From NCBI RefSeq assembly GCF_003574735.1, contig NZ_QORW01000032.1:1-40984 (forward strand): a stretch of DNA of 40,984 nt, read 5' to 3'. The DNA is from Dongia deserti (GTDB lineage: Bacteria; Pseudomonadota; Alphaproteobacteria; Dongiales; Dongiaceae). Positions 8,274 through 16,547 of the stretch are shown here, piece after piece (position 1 is the stretch's first letter; each line of letters starts with the position of its first letter). The notes under the pieces are model-generated. The model saw only the letters and a list, made by a program, of their open reading frames with translations. It was not told the DNA's origin and did not search any database. The position numbers and the translations under genes are program-made.

Positions 8274-9044
8274 TCATGCCTGACGCACGGCGGTCAGGAA
8301 CGCGCGCGTGCGATCGTTGGTCGGGCAGTTGAACACCTTCTCGGGCGTCCCTTCCTCCGCAATCCGGCCATGCTCGAAGAACAGAATACGGTCCGAGATT
8401 TCGCGGGCGAATCCCATCTGGTGCGTTACCATGATCATGGTCAGGTCATGTTCATGGGCCAGCATGCGCAGAACATTCAGCACCTCGCCGACCAGTTCAG
8501 GATCGAGCGCCGACGTCACTTCGTCGAACAGCATTACTTTTGGCCTGAACGCCAGCGCACGCGCGATCGCGACTCGCTGCTGCTGTCCACCTGAGAGCCG
8601 CCCAGGATACTGATTGACCTTATCCTGCAGGCCGACGAGTGCGATCAGTTCCTCGGCGCGCGCCCGCGCCTCCGGCTCCGGCAGGCCAAGCACCGTCCGC
8701 ACGGGATTCATGACATTCTTGAGCACGGTCCAGTGCGGAAACAGATTGAACTGCTGAAAAACCATGCCGACCTTCGAGCGCATCCGTCGGAGGTGCGCCT
8801 CGTTGGCCGGTACGACTCGGCTCCCCCGCTTCATGTGCCAGAGCGACTCGCCGTCGATCTCGATCTCACCGCCATCGATCGTCTCCAGCGTCATGATCGT
8901 CCGGAGCACGGTCGACTTGCCGGAGCCGCTAGGCCCGATCAGCGCCACCTTCTCTCCGCGCTGGACCTCCATGTTGAGGCCGTCCAGGACAACCAGCGGG
9001 CCGAAGGTCTTCCGTACATCCCGGAGCGTTATGATCGGGCTCAT
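8274..9044 (-). CDS. Polar amino acid ABC transporter ATP-binding protein
   Basis: A 256-residue ABC ATPase of the polar amino acid (HisP/GlnQ/EhuA) group. Walker [10 protein letters not shown] is at residues 37-45, Q-loop FQQFNLFPH near 98, signature LSGGQQQR near 155, Walker [14 protein letters not shown] near 175 and switch His in MVTHQMGFA near 210. The start ATG overlaps the stop of the upstream permease (ATGA). Longer readings in this frame run back through both permease genes and are not supported. It energises the importer formed with the two permeases and the SBP at 10495-11379. Confidence 0.95.
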   Translation of the reverse strand: MSPIITLRDVRKTFGPLVVLDGLNMEVQRGEKVALIGPSGSGKSTVLRTIMTLETIDGGEIEIDGESLWHMKRGSRVVPANEAHLRRMRSKVGMVFQQFNLFPHWTVLKNVMNPVRTVLGLPEPEARARAEELIALVGLQDKVNQYPGRLSGGQQQRVAIARALAFRPKVMLFDEVTSALDPELVGEVLNVLRMLAHEHDLTMIMVTHQMGFAREISDRILFFEHGRIAEEGTPEKVFNCPTNDRTRAFLTAVRQA

Positions 9045-9691
9045 CGCACCAATCTCCCCTCGATCAGACGCACACCGAAGGACGCAACGAGGCTCAGCGC
9101 GAGGAAGATGAGGCCGACGAGGGTCATCGGCTCGACATACAGGAATCGCTCCGATGCGATGATGTTCGCCGTTTGCATGAGTTCGATGACGGTAATGGAA
9201 GCCATGACGGGGGTATCCTTGAACATCGTGATCATGTAGTTGGCGAGCACGGGAATCATCGGGGGAATCGCCTGCGGAAGGATGATCTCGGTCATCGCTC
9301 GGGACCTGCCGTAGTTCAGGGCGACGGCGGCTTCCCACTGTCCCTTGGGAACCGATTCGAGCCCCGCACGATAGACTTCGGCGATGTAGCAGCTGTAGTG
9401 CGCGCCAAGGCCGATCACCCCCGTCAGGAACGGCGGCATGGTGATGCCGATCTCGGGCAGTACAAAGAAAAGGAAATAGAGTTGGACCAGGAGCGGGGTC
9501 GAACGGATGAACTGCGTGGCGCCCCAGATGCCCCGGCGCACGAGCGCGAACCTGGAGCGCAACCCTAGGGCAAGGAAGAGGCCAATCACCAGCGCGATTG
9601 CAAAGGACACGAAGGTTGCTGCGATCGTGATCACCGAAGCTTCGAGCAGGTGCGGCAGGATGGATTTCGCGAACTCGAAATCGAACGGCAT
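9041..9691 (-). CDS. Amino acid ABC transporter permease (EhuD-like)
   Basis: A 216-residue HisM/EhuD-type inner-membrane permease. Five or so hydrophobic helices are visible. The EAA-type loop is at [20 protein letters not shown], followed by [22 protein letters not shown], the contact site for the ATPase. It overlaps the next gene by 4 bases at each side (ATGA junctions), so synthesis with its partner permease and ATPase is tightly coupled. It pairs with the permease at 9691-10353 to form the translocation pore. Confidence 0.95.
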   Translation of the reverse strand: MPFDFEFAKSILPHLLEASVITIAATFVSFAIALVIGLFLALGLRSRFALVRRGIWGATQFIRSTPLLVQLYFLFFVLPEIGITMPPFLTGVIGLGAHYSCYIAEVYRAGLESVPKGQWEAAVALNYGRSRAMTEIILPQAIPPMIPVLANYMITMFKDTPVMASITVIELMQTANIIASERFLYVEPMTLVGLIFLALSLVASFGVRLIEGRLVR

Positions 9692-10353
9692 CAGCGCAAG
9701 CCTCCCCGATCGAGCCCGACTCCTGCACGCCGCTCAGCAAGACGGAAGATGCCGGTTATGACGAGGGCGATCAGGAAATAGCCGACCAGGACAGCGGTAA
9801 AGGGTGCCGCCGTCTGCATGGTGGTCTGCTGTAGGGTAAGGGCTTGGAACGACAGGTCATGAACGGTGATCAGCGACACTAGGGCAGTCACCTTGAGCAA
9901 CTCAATCATCAGGTTGCCGAAGGGCGGCAACATCATCGGAATGGCCTGCGGCACGACGATCCGCCAAAGCGTCTGCAGCCGCGTGTAATTGAGCGCGCAC
10001 GCCGCTTCCCGTTGGCCACGTGGCACTGCGGAGATCGCGCTTCGCACGATTTCGGCGCCGTAGGCTCCATTGCACAGACCAATGGCGAGGATCGCGGTTG
10101 TGATCGGCTCCAGATGGATATCGAAGAACGGCAGCACGAAGAACATCCAGAACAACTGAACCAGCAAGGCGACGCCTCTGAACACCTCGATGTAAACAAG
10201 GGCGATACACCGGACGGCTGCGATGCTGGAGAGGCGCGCCAGCCCCGCTGAAAATGCCATTGCACCCGCGAGCAGGCTTGCCGCCAGCGTGATGATGATC
10301 GTATTCAAGGCGCCTTCGAGGAGGACCCAGCGCGCTTCATAAATCAGTGACAT
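9691..10353 (-). CDS. Amino acid ABC transporter permease (EhuC-like)
   Basis: A 220-residue polar amino acid permease with the EAA loop at [20 protein letters not shown] and the following [20 protein letters not shown]. The start chosen is MSLIYEARW, because GGGAGG lies 8 bases upstream; an in-frame ATG 48 bases earlier has no such site. With its partner it makes the heterodimeric channel of an Ehu-type importer. It lies 141 bases downstream of the SBP gene, a gap usual where the SBP is expressed at a higher level. Confidence 0.93.
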   Translation of the reverse strand: MSLIYEARWVLLEGALNTIIITLAASLLAGAMAFSAGLARLSSIAAVRCIALVYIEVFRGVALLVQLFWMFFVLPFFDIHLEPITTAILAIGLCNGAYGAEIVRSAISAVPRGQREAACALNYTRLQTLWRIVVPQAIPMMLPPFGNLMIELLKVTALVSLITVHDLSFQALTLQQTTMQTAAPFTAVLVGYFLIALVITGIFRLAERRAGVGLDRGGLR

Positions 10354-10494
10354 TGGGCAGGCCTCCCGCCGTCCATACAGGGCGGCTCCAGTATAGGGCA
10401 CTCTCGCTATTGGCGGTCACCTCTATACGAATGAACCGGCACTCGAAAGGCGAAGCGATGTTTCAGCCTTCCGAGCGCCCGCAGGTTCAATGGG

Positions 10495-11379
10495 CTATTC
10501 GGCGCACGCCTTCTCGGTGGTCATGCCGGGCTTCACTGCGTCGTCCGGGGTGAGCGCGTATTTGTCCATGAGTCGGGCATATGCCGGCGTGTCACGGAAC
10601 GCCACAAGACGCTTGTTCAACTCGGCGAGAAGGTTGACGTCCTCGCGGCGCACGGCAAAGCTGGCAACGCCATAACGCGGCTTGCCGTCGACCATAGGCT
10701 GCTCGAATGGTGTGGCGCGTTCCAGGCTCTGGTCGTTCAGATTTCGCAGCTGGGTCTCGAGAATGATTGCGACGTTGACATAGGCGTCGGCGCGGCCGGT
10801 CTTGACGGCGGTGTAACCGCTGGTGTCATCGGGAATAATGACGATCTGCTCATCCTTGACGCCGAGCGCCTTGGCGTTGTCCCGGAGACCGGTGCCGCCG
10901 GCGGTATTCGCGAGCTTGATCGACGGATCAGCCGCGATATCGGCGTAGCTGTGTAGCTTCTTCGGATTCCCGGCTTTCACCGCAATCGCGTCGCCTAGCA
11001 CATAGAGCGGTTCGCCGAACGCCACCTGCTTACAACGATCCGGTCGGATGTAGATGGCCGAGGTGACGAGATCGAAGCGCTTGGCGACCAGGCCTGGAAT
11101 GAGCCCGCCAAAAGTGGTCAGGCCTCCGTCCAGATCTTTGATACCCATGTCGCCGAGGATGTGCCGGAGTACTTCGATATCGAACCCGGTGAGCTCTCCG
11201 TCTGGCGTCGCGTAGGCGAACGGAGTTTCGTTGGCGAATCCGACCCGCAGCGTGCCGGTCTCTTTCGCTTTAGCCAAGGTGTCATCCGCCAGTGCCGAAC
11301 CTGAGACAGACGCAAGGGCCAGCGTTGCGCTCATCGCTGCGGCGACCATTCCGGCTTTCGTGAAGAATGTTTTAGACAT
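10495..11379 (-). CDS. EhuB-like extracytoplasmic substrate-binding protein (copy 1)
   Basis: A 294-residue family 3 SBP with an N-terminal signal peptide ending near ASVSGSALA. The mature part has LRVGFANETPFAYATPDGEL, FGGLIPGLVAKRFDLVTSAI and the PDRC segment typical of EhuB (ectoine/hydroxyectoine binding) proteins. The start is set by GGGGAGG just upstream. It is the first gene of the leftward transporter-amidase operon and is preceded by operator-like palindromes. A paralogue of identical length lies at 18127-19011. Ectoine itself is not implied, since the rest of the ectoine pathway is missing. The cargo is probably a zwitterionic amino-acid-like solute. Confidence 0.92.
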   Translation of the reverse strand: MSKTFFTKAGMVAAAMSATLALASVSGSALADDTLAKAKETGTLRVGFANETPFAYATPDGELTGFDIEVLRHILGDMGIKDLDGGLTTFGGLIPGLVAKRFDLVTSAIYIRPDRCKQVAFGEPLYVLGDAIAVKAGNPKKLHSYADIAADPSIKLANTAGGTGLRDNAKALGVKDEQIVIIPDDTSGYTAVKTGRADAYVNVAIILETQLRNLNDQSLERATPFEQPMVDGKPRYGVASFAVRREDVNLLAELNKRLVAFRDTPAYARLMDKYALTPDDAVKPGMTTEKACAE

Positions 11380-11452
11380 CAACCTCCCCTTTCCTGTTGG
11401 CGTCGCGTCCGCTGGTTCTCTGCGCGGATCGTTCGACGACTTGTGGTGCAAT

Positions 11453-11471
11453 ATTGATAACAATGTTGTCA
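11453..11471. promoter_or_regulatory. Operator-like palindrome upstream of SBP copy 1
   Basis: ATTGATAACAAT (11453-11464) overlaps a second inverted repeat, TGATAAC-AAT-GTTGTCA (11455-11471). It lies about 75 bases before the SBP start, in the divergent gap with the aminotransferase gene. The same core recurs at 18024, 18048 and 23268. It fits FadR/GntR-type operators (TTG-N4-ACAA). Binding by the regulator at 24232 is inferred. Confidence 0.6.
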
Positions 11472-11594
11472 CCTTTGTCAAGCCACGTCACAAATCTGAA
11501 CCGCGATCTCTGCTTATATACTTGATATATAACATGATATCTCTGCTTATGGATTGCTGTCCACTGCCGGCGTCATTTGACCGTGATGCAAAAA

Positions 11595-11606
11595 ATTGTT
11601 GACAAA
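11595..11606. promoter_or_regulatory. Operator-like palindrome upstream of the aminotransferase operon
   Basis: ATTGTTGACAAA contains the palindromic TTGT-TG-ACAA, 56 bases before the aminotransferase start. It is the same half-site pair as the other operator-like sites in this locus, and it probably controls the rightward seven-gene operon. Confidence 0.55.
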
Positions 11607-11660
11607 AATGATGACTGACTTCAAACCATGCCCATACGAAGCGCAGGCACGGAGGATCGA

Positions 11661-12812
11661 ATGGCCCGAGAACGCTCGATTGCGCATCGCGTGTCCTCGT
11701 TGCGCCCGTCCGCGACCGTCGAAATGACAGAGAAGGTGCGGGCGGCACGGGCTGCGGGCCGGCGTATTCTCTCCCTGGCCAGTGGCGATCCGGGCATTCC
11801 AACGGATCCTCGGATCATCGAGGCTGCCCATGGTGCGCTGAAAGCCGGAAACACCCGCTACGGCCCGGTGCTCGGTGACGCGCACCTGCGGCAGGCTCTC
11901 GCCTTGCACGAAAACAGGCGTTCCGGCGCCAGTTACGAGGACGCGGACATCATTGTGACGCCGGGAGGCAAGTTCGCCCTTCTCACCGCGCTCATGAGTA
12001 TCGTTGGACCGGAGTGCGAGGTGTTGGTTCCGGAACCGGGCTGGGTCAGCTACGGTCCATGCGTCCAGCTTTGCGGCGGGACGCCCGTCCTTCTGCCCAT
12101 GCTGGACCAACTCGACCTGGCGGCCATGGAGACGGCGCTCACGGATCGCACCGTTGCCGTCATCGTGAATTCGCCCGTCAATCCGACCGGCCGCGTCCTG
12201 CAGCGGAGCGAGATTGATGGATTAGTCGCGCTCGCAGAACGTCATAATCTCTGGATCGTGTTCGACCAGGTCTATTCCGATCTGGTCCATGCTGGCGCCT
12301 TCCCCACGCCGCAGGCGACGGCCAAGGGCCGCCCGATTACGTTTGTGGTCGACAGCTTCTCCAAGACATTCGGGATGACCGGATGGCGTCTCGGATATCT
12401 CGCCGTCCCACCTCAACTGGCCAAGCCGGTCAGCCGCTTCATCCAACATTCAATCTATTGTGTCCCCGGCGCGGTGCAGGCCGCCGGGCTAAAGGCACTG
12501 CAGATCTACGACGACGTGATTCCGGGCTACCGCGCCGTGTTTCGGCGTCGCCAGCAGGAAGCCGCAGCGCGTCTGAACGCCGTTCCTGGCATTGAATGCA
12601 AGGCGCCAGGAGCATCCTTCTATCTCTTCCCGCATGTCGATGCGGACGACCGCGCTCTCGCTGCCCGGTGGCTCGATGAACACGACATCGCAACGGTGCC
12701 GGGATCCGCCTTCGGCAAGGCAGGGAGCGGGCATCTGCGCCTCACCGTGACGGCTCCGGATGCCGAGATCGACGAAGCGCTTCGTCGAATCGAAACCATG
12801 GGCGTGCGCTGA
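11661..12812 (+). CDS. PLP-dependent class I/II aminotransferase
   Basis: A 383-residue fold-type I aminotransferase of the aspartate/aromatic group. Substrate-side GDPGIPTDP is near residue 43 and NSPVNPTGR near 170. The PLP lysine lies in SFSKTFGMTGWRLGY near residue 240, and the carboxylate-binding arginine is probably in SGHLRLTV near 360. The start is MARERS, with GGAGG 5 bases upstream; an ATG 33 bases earlier is less likely. It heads a seven-gene operon and should turn an imported amino acid into its 2-oxo acid, which the downstream tautomerase/hydratase/aldolase or decarboxylase could use. Amino donor and substrate are unknown. Confidence 0.92.
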   Translation: MARERSIAHRVSSLRPSATVEMTEKVRAARAAGRRILSLASGDPGIPTDPRIIEAAHGALKAGNTRYGPVLGDAHLRQALALHENRRSGASYEDADIIVTPGGKFALLTALMSIVGPECEVLVPEPGWVSYGPCVQLCGGTPVLLPMLDQLDLAAMETALTDRTVAVIVNSPVNPTGRVLQRSEIDGLVALAERHNLWIVFDQVYSDLVHAGAFPTPQATAKGRPITFVVDSFSKTFGMTGWRLGYLAVPPQLAKPVSRFIQHSIYCVPGAVQAAGLKALQIYDDVIPGYRAVFRRRQQEAAARLNAVPGIECKAPGASFYLFPHVDADDRALAARWLDEHDIATVPGSAFGKAGSGHLRLTVTAPDAEIDEALRRIETMGVR

Positions 12813-12819
12813 GGCTTTC

Positions 12820-13917
12820 ATGACTGCAGGCCTGATCGAAATTCCATGCACTTTGATGCGAGGCGGAACCTCGAAGGGCCCGTTCTTCGTCGCGTCAGAC
12901 CTTCCATCCCACGTTCCAACCCGGGACGCGGTGCTGCTCGCGGCACTTGGTTCGCCGGACATCCGTCAGATCGACGGCGTCGGCGGCGCCGATCCGCTTA
13001 CCAGCAAGGTCGGAATCGTCACGCAATCGAAGCGCGATGACGTGGATCTCGAGTTCCAGTTCGCTCAGGTCAGCATCGACAAGGCGCTGGTCGACACCAC
13101 ACCCAACTGCGGCAACTTGCTGGCGGCAGTCGTCCCCTTCGCGATCGAGCGAGGTCTCATCGCTCCGGCGTCCGGCACAACGAAGGCGCGGGTCCTCACC
13201 ATCAATACCGGGACGATTGCCGACATCACTGTGGAGACACCGGCCGGCGAACTAACTTACAATGGAACGGCCCGGATTGACGGCGTCCCCGGTGCGTACG
13301 CTCCAATCCTGATTTCCTTCCGCGATACCGCCGGCTCCGTGTGCGGGTCGCTCCTGCCGAGCGGCAGATCAGTGGATGTCGTCGACGGCATTCCTTGCAC
13401 GCTCATCGACAACGGAATGCCGGTGGTGGTCCTCCGCGCCGATGCGCTGGGCATCTCGGGTTATGAGACGAGGGACGAACTGAATGCCGATCTCGTCCTC
13501 GCTGCCAGGCTGGAGCGCATCCGCCTCGCAGCGGGACCGAAGATGAATTTGGGAGACGTCTCTTCCAAGCCGGTGCCAAAAATGACGCTGATAGCGCCGG
13601 CGCGCCACGGCGGCGCCATCTCCACACGCACCTTTATCCCGCATGTTTGTCACGCCAGCATCGGCGTTCTCGGAGCGGTCACCGTCGCCACCGCCTGCGC
13701 GCTGAAGGGCTCGATCGCCGACGGCATGGCAGTGGTGCCTGCGAACGGCAGGCTGTCGATCGAACATCCCAGCGGCGAATTCACTGTAGAGCTCGATATC
13801 CACATGACGGAAAGCGGCCCCGAAGTTCTCAAAGCCGCCCTGCTTCGGACCGCGCGGCGGCTTTTCGCCGGAACGGTCGCCGTTCCGGGATCGGCCTGGC
13901 CCCAGCGGCACAGATGA
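12820..13917 (+). CDS. galD: PrpF family isomerase, 4-oxalomesaconate tautomerase-like
   Basis: A 365-residue PrpF-family protein (diaminopimelate-epimerase fold). The N-terminal IPCTLMRGGTSKGPFF is the signature of 4-oxalomesaconate tautomerases (GalD/LigU) and related aconitate isomerases. TTPNCGNLLAAVVPFAIERG holds the catalytic cysteine region near residue 90. GalD/LigU moves a double bond between forms of 4-oxalomesaconate in gallate and protocatechuate 4,5-cleavage pathways; PrpF itself isomerises methylaconitate. It starts 7 bases after the aminotransferase stop. The next two genes are the following two steps of the same lower pathway, which supports the specific call. Confidence 0.88.
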   Translation: MTAGLIEIPCTLMRGGTSKGPFFVASDLPSHVPTRDAVLLAALGSPDIRQIDGVGGADPLTSKVGIVTQSKRDDVDLEFQFAQVSIDKALVDTTPNCGNLLAAVVPFAIERGLIAPASGTTKARVLTINTGTIADITVETPAGELTYNGTARIDGVPGAYAPILISFRDTAGSVCGSLLPSGRSVDVVDGIPCTLIDNGMPVVVLRADALGISGYETRDELNADLVLAARLERIRLAAGPKMNLGDVSSKPVPKMTLIAPARHGGAISTRTFIPHVCHASIGVLGAVTVATACALKGSIADGMAVVPANGRLSIEHPSGEFTVELDIHMTESGPEVLKAALLRTARRLFAGTVAVPGSAWPQRHR

Positions 13918-13950
13918 AACAGAACATCAAAGCTTGAAAGGAGAGGCCGC

Positions 13951-14667
13951 ATGGCGGCAAAGACTGGAATTGTCGTGAGCGCCCATTCAGCGGACTTCGT
14001 CTGGCGCGCGGGTGGTGCGATCGCACTGCATGCGGCCATGGGGTACCACGTCCGTGTCGTTTGCCTTTCCTACGGCGAGCGTGGTGAATCCGCCAAGCTT
14101 TGGCGTGAGCAGGGTATGACGGAGGACCGGGTCAAGTCATCGCGTCGCAAGGAAGCGCAGATGGCCGCGGAGATTCTGGGTTGCGAAGCCGTATTCCTTG
14201 ATTGCGGCGACTATCCGCTGACTGCCGGCCGAGAGGTGGTTTTCACGCTAGTCGACCATTTCCGCGAACTGCAGCCAACCTTCGTGCTCTCGCACTCGCT
14301 GGAAGATCCTTACAATTTTGACCATCCGCTCGCATCGCATATCGCGCAGGAGGCGCGTATCGTTGCGCAGGCGCATGGCCACAAGCCCGGTGAAAAAGTC
14401 TTGGGGGCGCCGCCTGTCTATCTGTTCGAGCCTCATCAGCCGGAACAGTGCAAGTGGCGTCCGGAAGTCTTTCTCGACATCGGGTCGGTCTGGGAGAAGA
14501 AGCGCGCGGCATTCGAGTGCATGTCGGCGCAGGAGCATCTTTGGGAATACTATACGCGCGTTGCCCTGCAGCGCGGCAACCAGGCCGCCCGCAACACCGG
14601 CCGCAAGGTGACCTACGGCGAAGCCTATCAGCGCGTCTTCCCTGATCTGGTGGAGCAGCTGGGATGA
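13951..14667 (+). CDS. galB: PIG-L/LmbE family 4-oxalomesaconate hydratase-like protein
   Basis: A 238-residue PIG-L superfamily protein. In place of the deacetylase AHPDD motif it has VVSAHSADFVWRAGGAIALH (His12, Asp15), the form seen in GalB-type 4-oxalomesaconate hydratases. DPYNFDHPLASHIAQEAR near residue 120 supplies further metal-ligand histidines, and EPHQPEQCKWRP and QEHLWEYYTRVALQRG are strongly GalB-like. The Zn-dependent enzyme hydrates 4-oxalomesaconate to 4-carboxy-4-hydroxy-2-oxoadipate. A good AAGGAGAGG precedes the start. It overlaps the aldolase gene by 4 bases, so product and next enzyme are coupled. No ring-cleavage dioxygenase is in the window, so the supply of its substrate must differ from gallate degradation or come from elsewhere. 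Confidence 0.88.
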   Translation: MAAKTGIVVSAHSADFVWRAGGAIALHAAMGYHVRVVCLSYGERGESAKLWREQGMTEDRVKSSRRKEAQMAAEILGCEAVFLDCGDYPLTAGREVVFTLVDHFRELQPTFVLSHSLEDPYNFDHPLASHIAQEARIVAQAHGHKPGEKVLGAPPVYLFEPHQPEQCKWRPEVFLDIGSVWEKKRAAFECMSAQEHLWEYYTRVALQRGNQAARNTGRKVTYGEAYQRVFPDLVEQLG

Positions 14668-15371
14668 GGCCGGTCGCAATCAGGAACATTGAGAGGGCCG
14701 ATGCCGCAGTGCTCGCGCGCCTCGGTGCTGCCGGCGTCTCGACCGTCCATGAGGCCCAGGGCCGGACGGGCCTCGCCAAGACCTATCTTCGTCCGGCCTG
14801 GTCCGGCGCATCCGCGCATGGGAGTGCCGTGACGGTCCTGGCACGGCCCGGTGACAACTGGATGATCCACGTCGCAGTCGAGTTGTGTCAGCCCGGCGAC
14901 ATGCTGGTGGTCGCTGTCAGTTCGGACAATTACGACGGCATGTTCGGTGAGCTGCTTGCGACGTCGTTGCGGGCGCGTGGTGTTCGGGGCCTCATTATCG
15001 ATGCGGGCTGCCGCGACGTGGCCGCGCTGAAGGAACTTGGCTTTCCCGTCTGGTCGCGCTGCATCAGCGGACAGGGCACCGTGAAAGCGACGCTCGGGGC
15101 CGTGAACGTGCCCGTGGTGGTTGCCGGGGTCGCTGTCAGTCCGGGTGACGCGGTTGTTGCCGACGATGACGGAGTCGTCTTTGTTTCCCGCGCCATGGCG
15201 GCGGATGTCGCCGGCAAGTGCGACGCGCGCATCGCCAAGGAGAAGGGGGTCCGGCGGCGCCTTGCCGCCGGGGAACTCGGGCTCGACATCTACGGCATGC
15301 GGGATGCGCTCGCCAAGGCGGGTCTCGTCTACCTCGACGATGCGGGCGAGCTTGGCGACATGCCGCAGTAG
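14664..15371 (+). CDS. ligK: 4-carboxy-4-hydroxy-2-oxoadipate aldolase (LigK/GalC)
   Basis: A 235-residue class II pyruvate aldolase of the HMG/CHA aldolase (RraA-like fold) family. Diagnostic segments are RPGDNWMIHVAVELCQPGDM (61-80), LLATSLRARGVRGLIIDAGCRD with Arg117 and Asp118 as base/metal-site residues, ISGQGTVKATLGAVNVPVVV, and the LAAGELGLDIYGMR tail. It splits 4-carboxy-4-hydroxy-2-oxoadipate into pyruvate and oxaloacetate. Family members also cleave 4-hydroxy-4-methyl-2-oxoglutarate to two pyruvates and decarboxylate oxaloacetate. It overlaps galB by 4 bases. With galD and galB it makes a complete three-step sequence from 4-oxalomesaconate to central metabolism. Confidence 0.92.
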   Translation: MRPVAIRNIERADAAVLARLGAAGVSTVHEAQGRTGLAKTYLRPAWSGASAHGSAVTVLARPGDNWMIHVAVELCQPGDMLVVAVSSDNYDGMFGELLATSLRARGVRGLIIDAGCRDVAALKELGFPVWSRCISGQGTVKATLGAVNVPVVVAGVAVSPGDAVVADDDGVVFVSRAMAADVAGKCDARIAKEKGVRRRLAAGELGLDIYGMRDALAKAGLVYLDDAGELGDMPQ

Positions 15372-15395
15372 ATTGGAAACATCAGGAGAGCAAGC

Positions 15396-15911
15396 GTGGC
15401 CCGCTGGTTTGACACCGTCGCCGCCGTCCTGAAACGCAACGAGGTCCGGCTCGTGACTTACGTGCCGGACAAGGTCCTCGCGCCGCTGATCCGCGCGCTG
15501 GAGGCGGACAGCTATTTCACGACCTTCTGCCCCACCCGCGAGGAAGAGGCCGCCGGCATCGTGTGCGGCGGATGGATGGGTGGGATGCGCGGCATCGTGC
15601 TCATGCAGACCAGCGGGTTCGCGACCCTCGCCAACGTGCTCGCCTCGCTGGCGCTGCCCTACAGAATCCCCTTGCTCATGATGATTTCGGAGCGGGGAAC
15701 GCTGGGTGAGTTCAATGTGGGCCAGGCCATGGTATGCCGCAGCATGCGGCCAATGTTGACTGCCCTCGGCATCGAGCACCATACGCTTTCTCGTCGCGAT
15801 GAGATCGACTTCATCGTCGATCGCACGGTCAATCAGGCAATTGCGACGCAGGAACCCGCAGCCTTCATTCTCTCTCCGCTGCTGACACACGCCAAACGCC
15901 AGGAGGCCTGA
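15396..15911 (+). CDS. ThDP-dependent 2-oxo acid decarboxylase, alpha (PYR) subunit
   Basis: A 171-residue protein matching the pyrimidine-binding half of ThDP decarboxylases in the sulfopyruvate/phosphonopyruvate decarboxylase group (ComD-like). TYVPDKVLAPLIRALEAD, then CPTREEEAAGIVCGGWMGG, carries the catalytic Glu that activates ThDP near residue 50. VLMQTSGFATLANVLASLAL and PLLMMISERG follow. A GTG start is set by AGGAGAG 5 bases upstream. The beta half is the next gene, 1 base apart. Together they should decarboxylate a 2-oxo acid to an aldehyde, probably the product of the aminotransferase at 11661. A sulfopyruvate substrate is possible but not indicated by other genes. Confidence 0.88.
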   Translation: MARWFDTVAAVLKRNEVRLVTYVPDKVLAPLIRALEADSYFTTFCPTREEEAAGIVCGGWMGGMRGIVLMQTSGFATLANVLASLALPYRIPLLMMISERGTLGEFNVGQAMVCRSMRPMLTALGIEHHTLSRRDEIDFIVDRTVNQAIATQEPAAFILSPLLTHAKRQEA

Positions 15912-15912
15912 G

Positions 15913-16524
15913 ATGACGGCACGCCAGACCGCCGCGAGTGGCGCGCAGGAAGTACTCATGAGCCGCTTCGATCTGACTTCACGGCTGGTTGCCAGGCTGC
16001 GAAGCGACGAGGCTGTGGTCGGCGGCATCGGTAACAACAATTTCGATCTGTGGGCTACCGGGCGCCGTCCACAGAATTTCTACATGCTGGGAAGCATGGG
16101 TCTCTGCTTCCCCATCGCCCTCGGCCTGGCACTGACCCAGCCTCGGCGTCGCGTCGTCGCGATCGAGGGTGATGGATCGCTGCTGATGCAGCTCGGCTGC
16201 CTTGCGACCATCGCGGAGCGGCGCCCTGCTAACCTGACGCTGCTAGTGATGGACAACGGTTCTTATCAAATTACCGGCGGACAGAAGGCCGCAACGCATC
16301 ACGGCGCAGATCTGGTGACGATCGCCCGTGGTTGTGGCCTTAACGAAAGCCGCTGGGCGGAGAACACCGCCCACTTCGAGGAGCTCCTGGACAACGCCCT
16401 GATCGGAGACCGGCCGCATCTTATCGCGGCGAAGATCGACGAAGCGCCAGGACGGGCAACTACTGACCGCGATCCCGCCTGGATCCGCGACACCTTCATG
16501 CGGGGACTTGGCACCCGTTCCTGA
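15913..16524 (+). CDS. ThDP-dependent 2-oxo acid decarboxylase, beta (PP) subunit
   Basis: A 203-residue partner carrying the diphosphate-binding half (ComE-like). GIGNNNFDLW is near residue 37. The ThDP/Mg motif runs from GDGSLLMQLG to NGSYQITGG near residues 92-120 (GDG-X25-N type). LGSMGLCFPIALGLAL is the usual substrate-side loop. AGGAGG lies 7 bases before this ATG, favouring it over an internal Met at codon 16. It is translationally linked to the alpha subunit. The split into two chains is usual for sulfopyruvate decarboxylases and rarer for other family members. Confidence 0.88.
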   Translation: MTARQTAASGAQEVLMSRFDLTSRLVARLRSDEAVVGGIGNNNFDLWATGRRPQNFYMLGSMGLCFPIALGLALTQPRRRVVAIEGDGSLLMQLGCLATIAERRPANLTLLVMDNGSYQITGGQKAATHHGADLVTIARGCGLNESRWAENTAHFEELLDNALIGDRPHLIAAKIDEAPGRATTDRDPAWIRDTFMRGLGTRS

Positions 16525-16547
16525 TCTCTCATGCAGTTGGACGGGCG

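Noticed and set aside
8274-9740. A single 488-residue ABC protein on the minus strand
   Set aside because: The first 230 codons are the out-of-frame shadow of the two permease genes; the true ATPase starts at 9044 with [10 protein letters not shown].
15396-16524. Sulfopyruvate decarboxylase in a cysteate or coenzyme M route
   Set aside because: Subunit structure fits, but no sulfonate transporter, sulfoacetaldehyde or sulfolactate enzyme is present. Kept only as a family resemblance and as a rival explanation.
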